A DNA stretch of 64,000 nt, taken from the NCBI RefSeq assembly GCF_002140915.1, contig NZ_NGKU01000001.1, forward strand, positions 1,868,738 through 1,932,737. The letters run 5' to 3'. How positions within the stretch are numbered: position 1 is the stretch's first letter; every line of letters starts with the position of its first letter. Below the pieces are notes generated by a model, which saw only the letters and a list, made by a program, of their open reading frames with translations, searched no databases and was not told the origin of the DNA. This document shows, piece after piece, positions 8,459 to 16,843 of the stretch. Origin of the DNA: Candidatus Enterococcus testudinis. Its GTDB lineage: Bacteria > Bacillota > Bacilli > Lactobacillales > Enterococcaceae. Made by a program: the position numbers and the translations under genes.

Positions 8459-9991
8459 TTATTTATCAGGAGTGAAAATAGTTCTTATAAAAAGATCAAA
8501 GAATCCCAATCTTTGTAAGAATAGAACAACAAAAAAAACATAGCAAATCCCAGCAGTTATATTTACATATTTTAACTTCTTGATTTCTGGATTCGAAATT
8601 TTTTCCTCTAAATCACCAATAATGTTATCCTTGGTCAAATAAAGTTTTGGATAGTACGTATTCATTATTTCCACTCTTTTGACATACGTTTGATAGCTTT
8701 TGAATTCTCCACTGATAAAGTAAATTACGAGTAGATAGACTGAAAAAAATAAAGCAATCAAATAGGAAAAAAACGATAAATGTTCATCATTTCTAGAAAT
8801 TGCATCAAAAATAAATTTACTCAAAAAAATACCGATTATTGATACAATATTATTCATCAAACTTTTTTTTGTTTCTGCGATTTGGTTACTAATTTCTTTT
8901 GACATTGAGAATTGTTCTTTAATAATTTCCTTTTTCTCCGAAATAAATTTTGTAACTTTTTCATCTACATAAATATTATATTCATTGATACTTAGAATCA
9001 GTAGCTTGTTCCAAAAATCTTGATCATAAATGTTGTTGTTTTCTTCATCAATTCCCTCATACAGTAGATTCCTTAAAATTCTAAGTTTTTCTCTGTAGTT
9101 TGAAGGTTCCCCAAAAATAAACTCATTAATTCTTGAAATTATTTCATAGCATTTTTCAAAATCTCCGGATAGTTTATCTATCTCTATCACTTTTACCGAC
9201 TGCTTTATAATTAAAAGTGAATTCCCATTTTTGTTATCAAAAATATTTGATAATGCATCTATCATAATTCTTCTCGATAGATTAGAGGATAGAAAATCAA
9301 TGGAATCTAATAAAAAAGGAACCGAAGAAATATTCCGGTCATACTTGCTTTGAATTTGAATAAAATTGGATAATTCGTAATCTATTTTTTCCGTCTCTAA
9401 TCTAAAACTAAAAATTGAAGAAATAACATTAGGAATAAAACTTCCTGAAATTCTCTTATACACATCTAGATGTGTATAAGAGACAGCTACAGTATTGTCT
9501 TTAAAATTCTCGATTTTTGATTTGTATATAAAGGCACATTTTTGAAGACTATTGCCTAAATCCGGTAACATATTTGGCTGAATTTTAAATTTATTGCCAT
9601 TCATTTGAATCCCTTCATTCAATTCCATTTTCATAATTGCAAGCACTTCATCAGTTCCAACAAATCTTTCTTCTTCAAAATTATAACTAAGAACAACTAG
9701 TAGAAAAGAATTCTTTACAGAATAGTGCATATTCATCTTCAAATGATTTGCAATATCTAACGAAGATTGATCGAAATCATTTTCTGTAAAACATTGAATA
9801 CAAGGATTAAAAATATCGCTATTGTCAGATCTAAATCTTGCCGCCTTAGAGTTGGGATCTGTTGTAGATTTTATAATATGCTTCCTAAAAAAGTCATCTA
9901 TTTTAAAATCAAAGTCTGACATAACGTCACTTTCGTGAGAAATGACCTCCAAATCAGGATTTATTTCGAAAACTTTCATATACTTAATCAT
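8459..9991 (-). CDS. Membrane-anchored accessory (moron) protein, NdpA/DUF4868-like N-terminus?
   Basis: About 500 aa and not firmly recognised. The N-terminal 170 residues include FRSDNSDIF, SLDIANHLKMNM, FLLVVLSY, VLAIMKMELNEG and MLPDLGNSLQKCAFIYK. This spacing recalls the nucleoid-associated NdpA/YejK fold and the DUF4868 domain of KwaB (Kiwa defence); this is pattern recall, not a search result. A helical middle follows, then two adjacent membrane helices (VSIIGIFLSKFIF, LIALFFSVYLLVIYFI) and one more near the C-terminus (GICYVFFVVLFL). It lies between endolysin and attL, the usual slot for lysogenic-conversion and defence genes, with its own GGAGG site, leader structure and terminator. 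Residues VSYTHLDVYKR come from an inserted adaptor (9452-9486), so the true sequence there is uncertain. Confidence 0.6.
   Translation of the reverse strand: MIKYMKVFEINPDLEVISHESDVMSDFDFKIDDFFRKHIIKSTTDPNSKAARFRSDNSDIFNPCIQCFTENDFDQSSLDIANHLKMNMHYSVKNSFLLVVLSYNFEEERFVGTDEVLAIMKMELNEGIQMNGNKFKIQPNMLPDLGNSLQKCAFIYKSKIENFKDNTVAVSYTHLDVYKRISGSFIPNVISSIFSFRLETEKIDYELSNFIQIQSKYDRNISSVPFLLDSIDFLSSNLSRRIMIDALSNIFDNKNGNSLLIIKQSVKVIEIDKLSGDFEKCYEIISRINEFIFGEPSNYREKLRILRNLLYEGIDEENNNIYDQDFWNKLLILSINEYNIYVDEKVTKFISEKKEIIKEQFSMSKEISNQIAETKKSLMNNIVSIIGIFLSKFIFDAISRNDEHLSFFSYLIALFFSVYLLVIYFISGEFKSYQTYVKRVEIMNTYYPKLYLTKDNIIGDLEEKISNPEIKKLKYVNITAGICYVFFVVLFLQRLGFFDLFIRTIFTPDK
9452..9486. other. Tn5/Nextera mosaic-end artefact inside a gene
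   Basis: Two abutting, inverted mosaic ends, TCTCTTATACACATCT (first 3 nt lost) followed by AGATGTGTATAAGAGACAG. This is the library transposase adaptor, not native DNA. It keeps the reading frame and adds VSYTHLDVYKR to the protein. There is no flanking duplication, so some native bases may be missing here. Confidence 0.95.
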
Positions 9992-10007
9992 TTAATAATA
10001 CCTCCAA

Positions 10008-10083
10008 TATATCTGCTAATTAAATTAAACCAAAAGGAAGCCTCGAAAACAAGCGTTTTCCTAGACTTCCTATAGCAGATATA
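10008..10083. repeat. Nested inverted repeat in the leader of the accessory gene
   Basis: Outer perfect 11-bp arms TATATCTGCTA (10008-10018) and TAGCAGATATA (10073-10083). They enclose a second hairpin: AGGAAG (10035-10040) with CTTCCT (10066-10071) and GAAAAC (10045-10050) with GTTTTC (10055-10060), loop AAGC. On the minus strand the inner hairpin is followed by TTTTGGTTT, terminator-like, and the outer arm abuts the GGAGG site of the 8459-9991 gene. Confidence 0.7.
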
Positions 10084-10136
10084 ATCGTATGAGGATTATG
10101 TGGAAATTATACCAAACATAAGTTTGTATTTCAAAC

Positions 10137-10170
10137 AAAAAAAAGCCCCCTACTCGAACGAGTAAGGGGT
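10137..10170 (-). terminator. Terminator after endolysin (end of late operon)
   Basis: Near-perfect stem CCCCTACTCG / CGAGTAAGGGG with U8 on the minus strand, directly 3' of the endolysin stop. Confidence 0.9.
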
Positions 10171-10177
10171 GTTTGTG

Positions 10178-11242
10178 TTAAACGACTGCAGAATATCTCC
10201 GTTTACCAGATGCGCCAATCCAGCTTAGCCAAACGTATCCGCCAGCTGTCACCTTTTGATCGTAGCTGACACTTTCGCCTTTTTTGTAGATTCCTACGCT
10301 GGCCGAACTGGTCGATGCTGCAGATCGAATATTTGTGTTGGTTGTAAATGTGTATTTGCCTTTGTTAGGCAAATCAGAGCCTTTTAACTTAACGGTCGCG
10401 TTGCTTGATGAAGATGAACTGCTAGCCTTATACTCCTCTACCGTATCTTTTCGGGTCGTGATATACAGTCCTGATTTAAGTTTGAATCGTGGATACTGTC
10501 CGCTATATTCCAATCCTGTGACAGTCAAAATTGTATTTTTAGGCACACGATCATTACCATCTTTTGTTTTAAGCGATACTTCTTTATAAGCCCAGTCCGC
10601 TTTAACAAATCGGATTTGATCAAACTTAGTCGTGTGATAATTGTTGATATCAAACGTACTTGTAGATGAGTTGCTAGATGAGCTACCAATGTTTGATCCG
10701 CCACTTGAAGCACTTCCAGATACTGATCCATATCCCATCACTTTTAACATCGCATTGATCGCTACATCCATTTTATCTGCCAAAATGTCCATATCTTTTT
10801 TACTGTCAATAAAACCCCACTCTACCAAAATCGCAGATCCCGCCGATGCACGAATCACATACAAAGATGTTGTCGCTTTAGCACCACGATTGACCCAACC
10901 AGTCACTGCACAAACTGCGGCACAAATAGCTTCTGCTAGTTTTTTAGCTTCAGCGTTTCCAGCCATGTGCCAAATTTCGAATCCGTTAGCAGTTCCATTA
11001 AAAGCATTTAGATGGTGACTGACGTGCCAAGATTTACCCACCTCGTTCATTTTATTTCCAATATTGACCAAATTAGCATTGGCGGTCGCACCCGCATCAT
11101 CCGTACAATCTACCGCTTTGGTGACATCTCTAAATTTGGTGTGGATCGTTTGTGCTACTTCATGCTCTTTTAGTCCGTTTCCGCTGGCACCTGGTGTTTT
11201 GGCGTTGTGCCCTCGGTGAGATGTTGAATTGTTATAACTCAT
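10178..11242 (-). CDS. Endolysin: N-acetylmuramoyl-L-alanine amidase with SH3 cell-wall binding domains
   Basis: The 354-aa lysin cleaves the amide bond between MurNAc and L-Ala at the end of the lytic cycle. Residues 5-170 are an Amidase_3 domain with all expected zinc/catalytic residues: His in RGHN (about 13), Glu in KEHE (about 28), His in SHHLNAF (about 77) and Glu in ILVEWGFI (about 142). A Ser-rich linker (about 175-198) leads to two SH3b-type repeats (about 200-270 and 290-354). There is no signal peptide, so it depends on the holin for release. GGAGG lies 8 bp before the ATG. Confidence 0.93.
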   Translation of the reverse strand: MSYNNSTSHRGHNAKTPGASGNGLKEHEVAQTIHTKFRDVTKAVDCTDDAGATANANLVNIGNKMNEVGKSWHVSHHLNAFNGTANGFEIWHMAGNAEAKKLAEAICAAVCAVTGWVNRGAKATTSLYVIRASAGSAILVEWGFIDSKKDMDILADKMDVAINAMLKVMGYGSVSGSASSGGSNIGSSSSNSSTSTFDINNYHTTKFDQIRFVKADWAYKEVSLKTKDGNDRVPKNTILTVTGLEYSGQYPRFKLKSGLYITTRKDTVEEYKASSSSSSSNATVKLKGSDLPNKGKYTFTTNTNIRSAASTSSASVGIYKKGESVSYDQKVTAGGYVWLSWIGASGKRRYSAVV

Positions 11243-11245
11243 AGT

Positions 11246-11497
11246 TTATTCCTCCATTCCAATGTAGAAAAAGTCATCAATTTTTTCGGTTGGATTATCC
11301 GTCTTTTCACGTTGTTTGATTTCAAATTTAAAATTGACCGGCTTTTCAGATTTCGTGAAAATGCCTAATAATTGAAAAATTGTTGTTCCGGTATGATGCA
11401 TGGTGTGCGCTGCATCTTCGACTGGATCAACCTCTTTGACAATTTCTTCTTTTGCTACCGCTTCAAAATCTTTGATAAATGCTTCCTTATTTCTCAT
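11246..11497 (-). CDS. Hypothetical protein in lysis cassette
   Basis: 83 aa, charged and largely helical, without a membrane segment, so it is not itself a holin. The start at 11497 is set by GGAGGG seven bases upstream. Its stop lies 3 bp before the endolysin start, so the two are translationally linked. Its role in lysis, if any, is unknown. Confidence 0.75.
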   Translation of the reverse strand: MRNKEAFIKDFEAVAKEEIVKEVDPVEDAAHTMHHTGTTIFQLLGIFTKSEKPVNFKFEIKQREKTDNPTEKIDDFFYIGMEE

Positions 11498-11543
11498 AGT
11501 ATTTCCCTCCAATTTTTATATAGAAAAAAGAGCAGTCATCCGA

Positions 11544-11900
11544 CTACTCTTCGTCCTTTAACTCCGTATGATAGTTCGTATTTTCTGTAAATTCTTGGCC
11601 TTCGCCATAATCAAGCATTGTGTCCTTTTTAGGCTCTTGATATGTCATTGCCAGATTGCTATCCGAAATTCCTTCGGTTGTCGGATCAGGTATCAGATTC
11701 AAAGCATTTACAATCGTTAATCCGACCAAATATGGATTTGATATAGCTGCTAACAGCACTGAGCCAAGAGACTCCCAAGTATCCAAGTCCGTCACTTCCA
11801 ATCCCATGTATACCAAAATTGGAATGAAAACAGCAAATGCAAATCGCATCCAAAAAACAACATTCTGCTTGTTAAATCGTACTTTCCAGTTTATCTTCAT
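11544..11900 (-). CDS. Holin, phi-LC3 family-like
   Basis: The 118-aa protein begins MKINWKVRFNKQN and has a hydrophobic stretch (FAFAVFIPILVYMGL) followed by LGSVLLAAISNPYLVGLTIVNALNLIPDPTTEG, the layout and sequence feel of phi-LC3 type holins, with an acidic C-terminal tail. The start at 11900 is chosen because GGGAGG is 9 bp upstream; the ATG at 11909 is too close to that site. It lies between the XhlA-like gene and the endolysin. Confidence 0.88.
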   Translation of the reverse strand: MKINWKVRFNKQNVVFWMRFAFAVFIPILVYMGLEVTDLDTWESLGSVLLAAISNPYLVGLTIVNALNLIPDPTTEGISDSNLAMTYQEPKKDTMLDYGEGQEFTENTNYHTELKDEE

Positions 11901-11905
11901 AAAAT

Positions 11906-12139
11906 TCATCCTCCCAAATATTGAGTGATTAAATAAACTATAACTGATACCACTATCCCCACGACCGTGCGCCACATGAATTTTTGACTATCGTTCAACT
12001 CAATCAATTTCTTTTCATTCTCTCTTGACTTAGAGAGTGCTTTCCTCGCTATGTCTGAAATGTTGTCAATATGCCTTGTGTTTTCTTCGATTTTAGCCAA
12101 TCTTTGCAACACTTCTAATAGCCATTCTTTTTCACTCAT
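11906..12139 (-). CDS. XhlA-like haemolysin/holin accessory protein
   Basis: The 77-aa protein has an N-terminal coiled coil (LLEVLQRLAKIEENTRHID) and one C-terminal membrane helix (VVGIVVSVIVYLITQYL). This is the XhlA plan known from PBSX, where XhlA works with the holin. The gene order XhlA-holin-amidase supports the call. Confidence 0.88.
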   Translation of the reverse strand: MSEKEWLLEVLQRLAKIEENTRHIDNISDIARKALSKSRENEKKLIELNDSQKFMWRTVVGIVVSVIVYLITQYLGG

Positions 12140-12158
12140 AACACCCTCCTAATTTGTT

Positions 12159-13577
12159 TTATTGTTTTGTCACAGTGTAGATAATCTTCATCGTCTGCGC
12201 TGGCGTTTTGACGACAGGCGTTATGTTGTTGATTGTTGCTAAATAGGCTTGAATGCAAGCCACTAGGTATACAGAAGTGCTGTTGCTTTGGCTGTTGATT
12301 CCGTATTGAGAGACAGCGAGTGGATAATTCAATCCGCTCATTTGAATTATTCTCCTGCCATTTGCGGAACTAGTTGTAGTAGAAGTCGTTGTTGAAGAAG
12401 CCACAGCTGTGTCATCATCTTTAATTACTATCACCGAGGAACTTGAGAAGTTACCAGCAGTAGTAATATTTGCTACAAAACCGTAATAGTCATCATTGAA
12501 ATTAAATCCATGTAAATTAGAAGCGGAAGAAAGTGTAATTCCATTTTTTTCAATGGCTAACACGGTAACACTCCCGTCGTGCATTGACACTTTCTTGATG
12601 GTGTCTGTGGCGGTTATCAGATACAAATAATCTCCTTTAATAGTAAATGGTGCTCGAACAGCCCCCGATGAAAGTCCTACTGCATTAATTACTTTCGAGT
12701 CAACTACCGTGGCTGTTTCTAAATCAATGACTGCATAATGGATGACATTTGCTGAAGTTGCTTGAACAGAAATCGCTTTGCCATCGCCTAAACACATCCA
12801 TCTGGCAGGCGTTGTCAAAGTACACGCAGTATCATTTGTCACTACTTTTTGATCGATTAGCGTAGCTGCCGCATTAGCTTGTAAACTGCGTCTGATAATA
12901 TCATTTATTCCGATATCTGTAACACGATTGTCGTATTTGTAAATAACCAACGCTGTGCTAGTCGGTGTATAGCTAGTACCTGTACCTGCTGTAGCAGTAT
13001 AAATAACACTACTTACCTCCAACACGTTCTCCGAACTTGATGAAAAACCGCCACCCCAAGTTGTATTTCCTTCTGTGAATGCAAATACATTACTATCTAC
13101 GTTTCCTACTGCTGTGTTTGGCAATCCAATTCCAAAATTCCCCCCTCTCAACGATGTCAAACACATACAAGCGATAGATCCGTTCGCTTTGTCGGTATTA
13201 AAATCCCACACAAATTTATAGCCATTTTCTAGCTGTTCACTCTCATTCTCGTTCAACGTTCCCCTCGTTGGCTCAGCACCGCTATAAGCTCCGCCCGCAT
13301 GACCAATCAAATTATTTGACCCAAACGGCGGTATCACATTGTCTGCATTTTCGGCTATCGCATGTTGAAATAGATACAACCCTCCAAGTGAAACACCAGC
13401 GATTGGATTTGCCACATTATTAGAAATAACTGCAGCCGAAGCATCTTTAAAGTACTGTATAGGAAAGGTAAGCATATTCCCTAAAGCATTCGTAAACATA
13501 TTTGTGCTATCGTGTGTCGTCACCTCACCTGTTTCGACATCCGTCAGTTGGATTTGACACTTTCCTTCATACTTCAT
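12159..13577 (-). CDS. Phage tail/baseplate structural protein, unknown family
   Basis: 472 aa, Ser/Thr/Asn rich and beta-rich, with no signal peptide. It starts MKYEGKCQIQLTDVETGEV and contains repeated beta strands such as ALVIYKYDNRVTDIG and VTVLAIEKNGITLSS that suggest a beta-propeller or receptor-binding type fold. It overlaps the BppU gene by 11 bp, so it is probably a peripheral baseplate or receptor-binding component. No enzymatic motif is visible. Confidence 0.75.
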   Translation of the reverse strand: MKYEGKCQIQLTDVETGEVTTHDSTNMFTNALGNMLTFPIQYFKDASAAVISNNVANPIAGVSLGGLYLFQHAIAENADNVIPPFGSNNLIGHAGGAYSGAEPTRGTLNENESEQLENGYKFVWDFNTDKANGSIACMCLTSLRGGNFGIGLPNTAVGNVDSNVFAFTEGNTTWGGGFSSSSENVLEVSSVIYTATAGTGTSYTPTSTALVIYKYDNRVTDIGINDIIRRSLQANAAATLIDQKVVTNDTACTLTTPARWMCLGDGKAISVQATSANVIHYAVIDLETATVVDSKVINAVGLSSGAVRAPFTIKGDYLYLITATDTIKKVSMHDGSVTVLAIEKNGITLSSASNLHGFNFNDDYYGFVANITTAGNFSSSSVIVIKDDDTAVASSTTTSTTTSSANGRRIIQMSGLNYPLAVSQYGINSQSNSTSVYLVACIQAYLATINNITPVVKTPAQTMKIIYTVTKQ

Positions 13578-14814
13578 CTTCTGATTCTCCTCTCGCTTCT
13601 ACATTAAAATTGCTTAAACTTAAACTTTGACCTATGATGCCTAACCCACCATAAGCATCGCTGACTTTTGATCCAGTCGGTATTTGTGCGCTACGGCTTG
13701 GCGTGACGATATGATTGCCGATTTTAAGCGGAGACTGTTCAAGCAGCAGATTCCCATAACTGTCAGTAGCTGTCAAAATGCCATCCCAGTCGCCTTCTTG
13801 GATGTACAATACCTGACCTTTGATGGTTGCTTGGATGTTGCGACTCTCGATTCGGCCAGCCACATTGCTAGTCAAATACGCTTTAAACAAATAGTAGTTT
13901 TCGCCCGTCACCGTCATCGGCAGATATAGATTGATGTTGTAATGACCTTTTCGCACAGACTGTTTCACAATCGGTTTGATTACATCTATATTGTTTAAGC
14001 GGTATCTCAATTCAATCAATCCGTCTGCAGTATCCTCTGTGATTTCTATATTCAAACTTCCGTGGAAAAAAGCCATTCCATCCACAAAAGAACTAAACAA
14101 GATACTGATCAATTCTTTGTTGACTTCTTGACTAGTAAAAGTGATTTCATCTGTATTTTCGAAGTTGTGATAATACTCTTGCAGTTGTACCACTTGAATA
14201 TTGCTCAACAGATTTTCGATTTCTTTCTTGTTGATCAACAGCCTATTTTCTAAGTCAGAAACTTCCCGTCTCAACGCCTCAAGATTTTGATTCGTTGATC
14301 CAGACGAACTTTCCATTTCTTCCAATTCTGCACGCAACACTCGAAGCCGTTCTTGGATTTCTGTGAAATCATGTATATACAATTCTTCTAATTCTGGCAC
14401 CATGTCATCGATTGGACTTCTCTCAATTCGGAAATTAAACCGACCCGCAGTATCCATGGCCTGTGAATTTGGGAGTTTGATAAAAATACTCCCTCTCACA
14501 TTGCCGACATAACCTAAAATATTATCTTCTAGGACCATAGACACTAACCCTTGCAACGGATCCTCAACATGTGCTGTATAAATATGCCTGCCATCTCCAT
14601 CATTGACTTGAGACTTAAATAGCAAACAAATCATGACCTCGGTGCCTTCCGAAATCTGATAAGGATTCATTTCTTTTCTCAGTTGAAATCTTAGGCGTGC
14701 AGTACCCTTGTCATGGCTAAAAAATACGACATTGGTATTGATTTCCTGTGATCGCTCAGCCTGGATCTGGATAATCGTTTCATTCGTTTTAAAAATCTGA
14801 TTTTCGTTGATCAT
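13567..14814 (-). CDS. BppU-family baseplate upper protein
   Basis: The 415-aa protein has an N-terminal BppU-type domain (residues about 15-150: FSHDKGTARLRFQLRKEM, QGLVSMVLEDNILGYVG, FNFRIERSPIDD). A coiled coil follows (about 155-210, EELYIHDFTEIQERLRVLR), then a C-terminal beta domain (LNIEITEDTADGLIELRYRLN). In lactococcal-type phages BppU links the baseplate hub to the receptor-binding proteins. The order with the pectin-lyase-fold fibre upstream and the 472-aa protein downstream fits this. Confidence 0.85.
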   Translation of the reverse strand: MINENQIFKTNETIIQIQAERSQEINTNVVFFSHDKGTARLRFQLRKEMNPYQISEGTEVMICLLFKSQVNDGDGRHIYTAHVEDPLQGLVSMVLEDNILGYVGNVRGSIFIKLPNSQAMDTAGRFNFRIERSPIDDMVPELEELYIHDFTEIQERLRVLRAELEEMESSSGSTNQNLEALRREVSDLENRLLINKKEIENLLSNIQVVQLQEYYHNFENTDEITFTSQEVNKELISILFSSFVDGMAFFHGSLNIEITEDTADGLIELRYRLNNIDVIKPIVKQSVRKGHYNINLYLPMTVTGENYYLFKAYLTSNVAGRIESRNIQATIKGQVLYIQEGDWDGILTATDSYGNLLLEQSPLKIGNHIVTPSRSAQIPTGSKVSDAYGGLGIIGQSLSLSNFNVEARGESEDEV

Positions 14815-15824
14815 GAGAATATCTGCCCCCCTAGCGATCGATGTTCTGTTGTCGTGCCAGTGATAGGCGCGGCTGTATCTCGATAAATAATCGATCCCCT
14901 AGCACTACATAAAGTATTGTTATTATTCCCTACCAAATCACCTGAAAAGCGTGCAGTTGCTGCAAACTCCGCTCTCAAAACTACTCGCTGATTGCTTGCC
15001 CAACAAGTATAAATATTCCCAATACAACTATTGAAAAGATATGTATAGTAGGTTGTGTTATCTAGGGTAGATGCTGTTGTCCTGCAGTTTTCTACAGCAC
15101 CATAAGCAACTCTAGAAAATCGAATGAAGAAATCGGGTCCATTAACGACATCCGTTGATTGAATTCCTCGTACACGACAATACATGTCACAATCAATAAA
15201 TTCTATTGATCGGACGAAACAGCTTAATGTTCCCGTTGTAGCATCGACTGAAGCATTATTAGTAGACACAATTTCAAATCGCGCAGATTTTAGACCGTTG
15301 ATCACCACGTCTTCAAGATACGCACCAGGTTCTACATAAATAATAAAATGTGTAGTAGATAGCAGCGGCAAACTATTGACCGCCGTTTGAATCGATCGAT
15401 AAGGTCTTGCTTCAGTACCCAATCCTGTCGAATCACTTCCGTTTGTAGAAACATAAATACTCTCAACGCCACCTGATCCGCCGTACAGATTTTGGATAGT
15501 GTTGTTAAGCTGTTCCGTTTCTTGTCTCAAAGATTCAATTTCACGCGATATTTCCAATCGTTCTGCCGCAGTCAATTCTTCGCTAGATGTCAGTCTCGCT
15601 TGCAAAGTCGCAAATCGCACACCTCGCCAGTCAACCCGACCGTCGATCACTTCGTTCTGCGTGTTCTCGTCACTGCTTAAAACCAAATTGTCAATGCGGT
15701 TATTCGTGTACGTATCCCGTTGATCCAATCGATTGATTTCTCGATTAGCAATGTCAACATTTTGATTAAACGTGTTCTTCCACTCGCTGGAAATTCTGTT
15801 CTGTATCAGTTTGATCAATCCCAA
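14811..15824 (-). CDS. Tail fibre/spike with pectate-lyase-like beta-helix
   Basis: 337 aa. The first 110 residues are helical and coiled (REINRLDQRDTYTNNRIDNL, EISREIESLRQETEQLNNTI). From about residue 120 comes YVSTNGSDSTGLGTEARPY and IQTAVNSLP, the classic start of a right-handed parallel beta-helix, then many short beta rungs (FEIVSTNN, IEFIDCDMYCRV). Such proteins bind or cut host surface polysaccharide; no catalytic residues can be assigned here. It overlaps BppU by 4 bp. Confidence 0.8.
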   Translation of the reverse strand: MGLIKLIQNRISSEWKNTFNQNVDIANREINRLDQRDTYTNNRIDNLVLSSDENTQNEVIDGRVDWRGVRFATLQARLTSSEELTAAERLEISREIESLRQETEQLNNTIQNLYGGSGGVESIYVSTNGSDSTGLGTEARPYRSIQTAVNSLPLLSTTHFIIYVEPGAYLEDVVINGLKSARFEIVSTNNASVDATTGTLSCFVRSIEFIDCDMYCRVRGIQSTDVVNGPDFFIRFSRVAYGAVENCRTTASTLDNTTYYTYLFNSCIGNIYTCWASNQRVVLRAEFAATARFSGDLVGNNNNTLCSARGSIIYRDTAAPITGTTTEHRSLGGQIFS

Positions 15825-15825
15825 A

Positions 15826-16836
15826 TCACATCAATCCTTCCTGTCGCAAACTAATTAATAGTTTGGTCATTGTTTGTTTCGTATTTGATAGAACAATTTC
15901 TGGTGGTTTATTGGGTATATCAGGAAATGTTTTGATGCCTACAACTTGTATATAAGTGTTGATACCCATCGGTTCGTAAATAAAGGGTACATAGTCCCCT
16001 TTTTCAAGTTCTGTTTTCCATTTCAATGTAACTATTCCTGTTATTTCCGGATAATCCTGTAAGTCAGTTCTTAGCCGCTCTTCCATACTATCCGCATGCT
16101 GATAGCGTTCATCTCGAACAGGATCTTGAATACGTATACCCCACTTTTGTGATTCTGGACTGGTATATGTGATTGGATTAAAAACATACTTCGATTCATC
16201 ATCTTCTTGTCTTGCGCCAAATCCCATTATTTGGGTTTTTAAATTATAAGTATTGATCACAAACCTGACATCATCGGTATTGTATTTATAACGGATAGGT
16301 TCATTTATTTTTTTACCAAATTCGTCTAACGGTATAAATGACAATCGTCGATTATCCGGAATCATTGCAATTGGGAAAATCTTCAAGATTTCATTAATAA
16401 GTTTGATATAATTCGCATCTCCGAAATTCTCTTTGTCAGCGCTTATATAAGACCCTCGTATAGACCAACTAAAGTTTCTTGAATCGTCTTTAAAAATATG
16501 CGCGAGAAGTTGACTAGGTGACCGTCTCCCTGTCAACGTCTCATATTGGTAGCCATCCTGCAGCGTATAATATACATGCGTTGCGACTATCAATTTGAAA
16601 CATTTTTCTCCGCTTGCAAAAGGCGTGATTTCCTTGATGATAAATTCTTGACCTTGCCAAAAAACAGACGATTCATAATCCAATAATTCAAAAGACACTT
16701 TGCTTTTTTCGGTTTCGCTGGCTAAAAAACCAATTTCCCAAGTTTCATTTAACAGCCATTCTTCATAAAAAGATGCTTTATCGTAATGGACGAGTAACTC
16801 CTCTGCTGTTTTTTCGTAATTTCGTATGATTAACAT
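15826..16836 (-). CDS. Siphovirus tail protein, Gp37-like (baseplate hub/Tal region)
   Basis: The 336-aa protein starts with tail-hub type beta strands (LLVHYDKASFYEEWLLNETW, FLASETEKSKVSFELLDYES) as in the ReqiPepy6 Gp37-like family, and ends with KGDYVPFIYEPMG and IQVVGIKTFPD, resembling prophage hub proteins. It lies directly after Dit (8-bp gap), where the tail-associated hub gene is expected. It is shorter than most Tal proteins and has no lytic domain. Confidence 0.75.
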   Translation of the reverse strand: MLIIRNYEKTAEELLVHYDKASFYEEWLLNETWEIGFLASETEKSKVSFELLDYESSVFWQGQEFIIKEITPFASGEKCFKLIVATHVYYTLQDGYQYETLTGRRSPSQLLAHIFKDDSRNFSWSIRGSYISADKENFGDANYIKLINEILKIFPIAMIPDNRRLSFIPLDEFGKKINEPIRYKYNTDDVRFVINTYNLKTQIMGFGARQEDDESKYVFNPITYTSPESQKWGIRIQDPVRDERYQHADSMEERLRTDLQDYPEITGIVTLKWKTELEKGDYVPFIYEPMGINTYIQVVGIKTFPDIPNKPPEIVLSNTKQTMTKLLISLRQEGLM

Positions 16837-16843
16837 GTTTCAC

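Noticed and set aside
11246..11497. Considered as the holin gene because it abuts the endolysin
   Set aside because: The protein has no membrane helix; the holin features are in the 11544-11900 gene.
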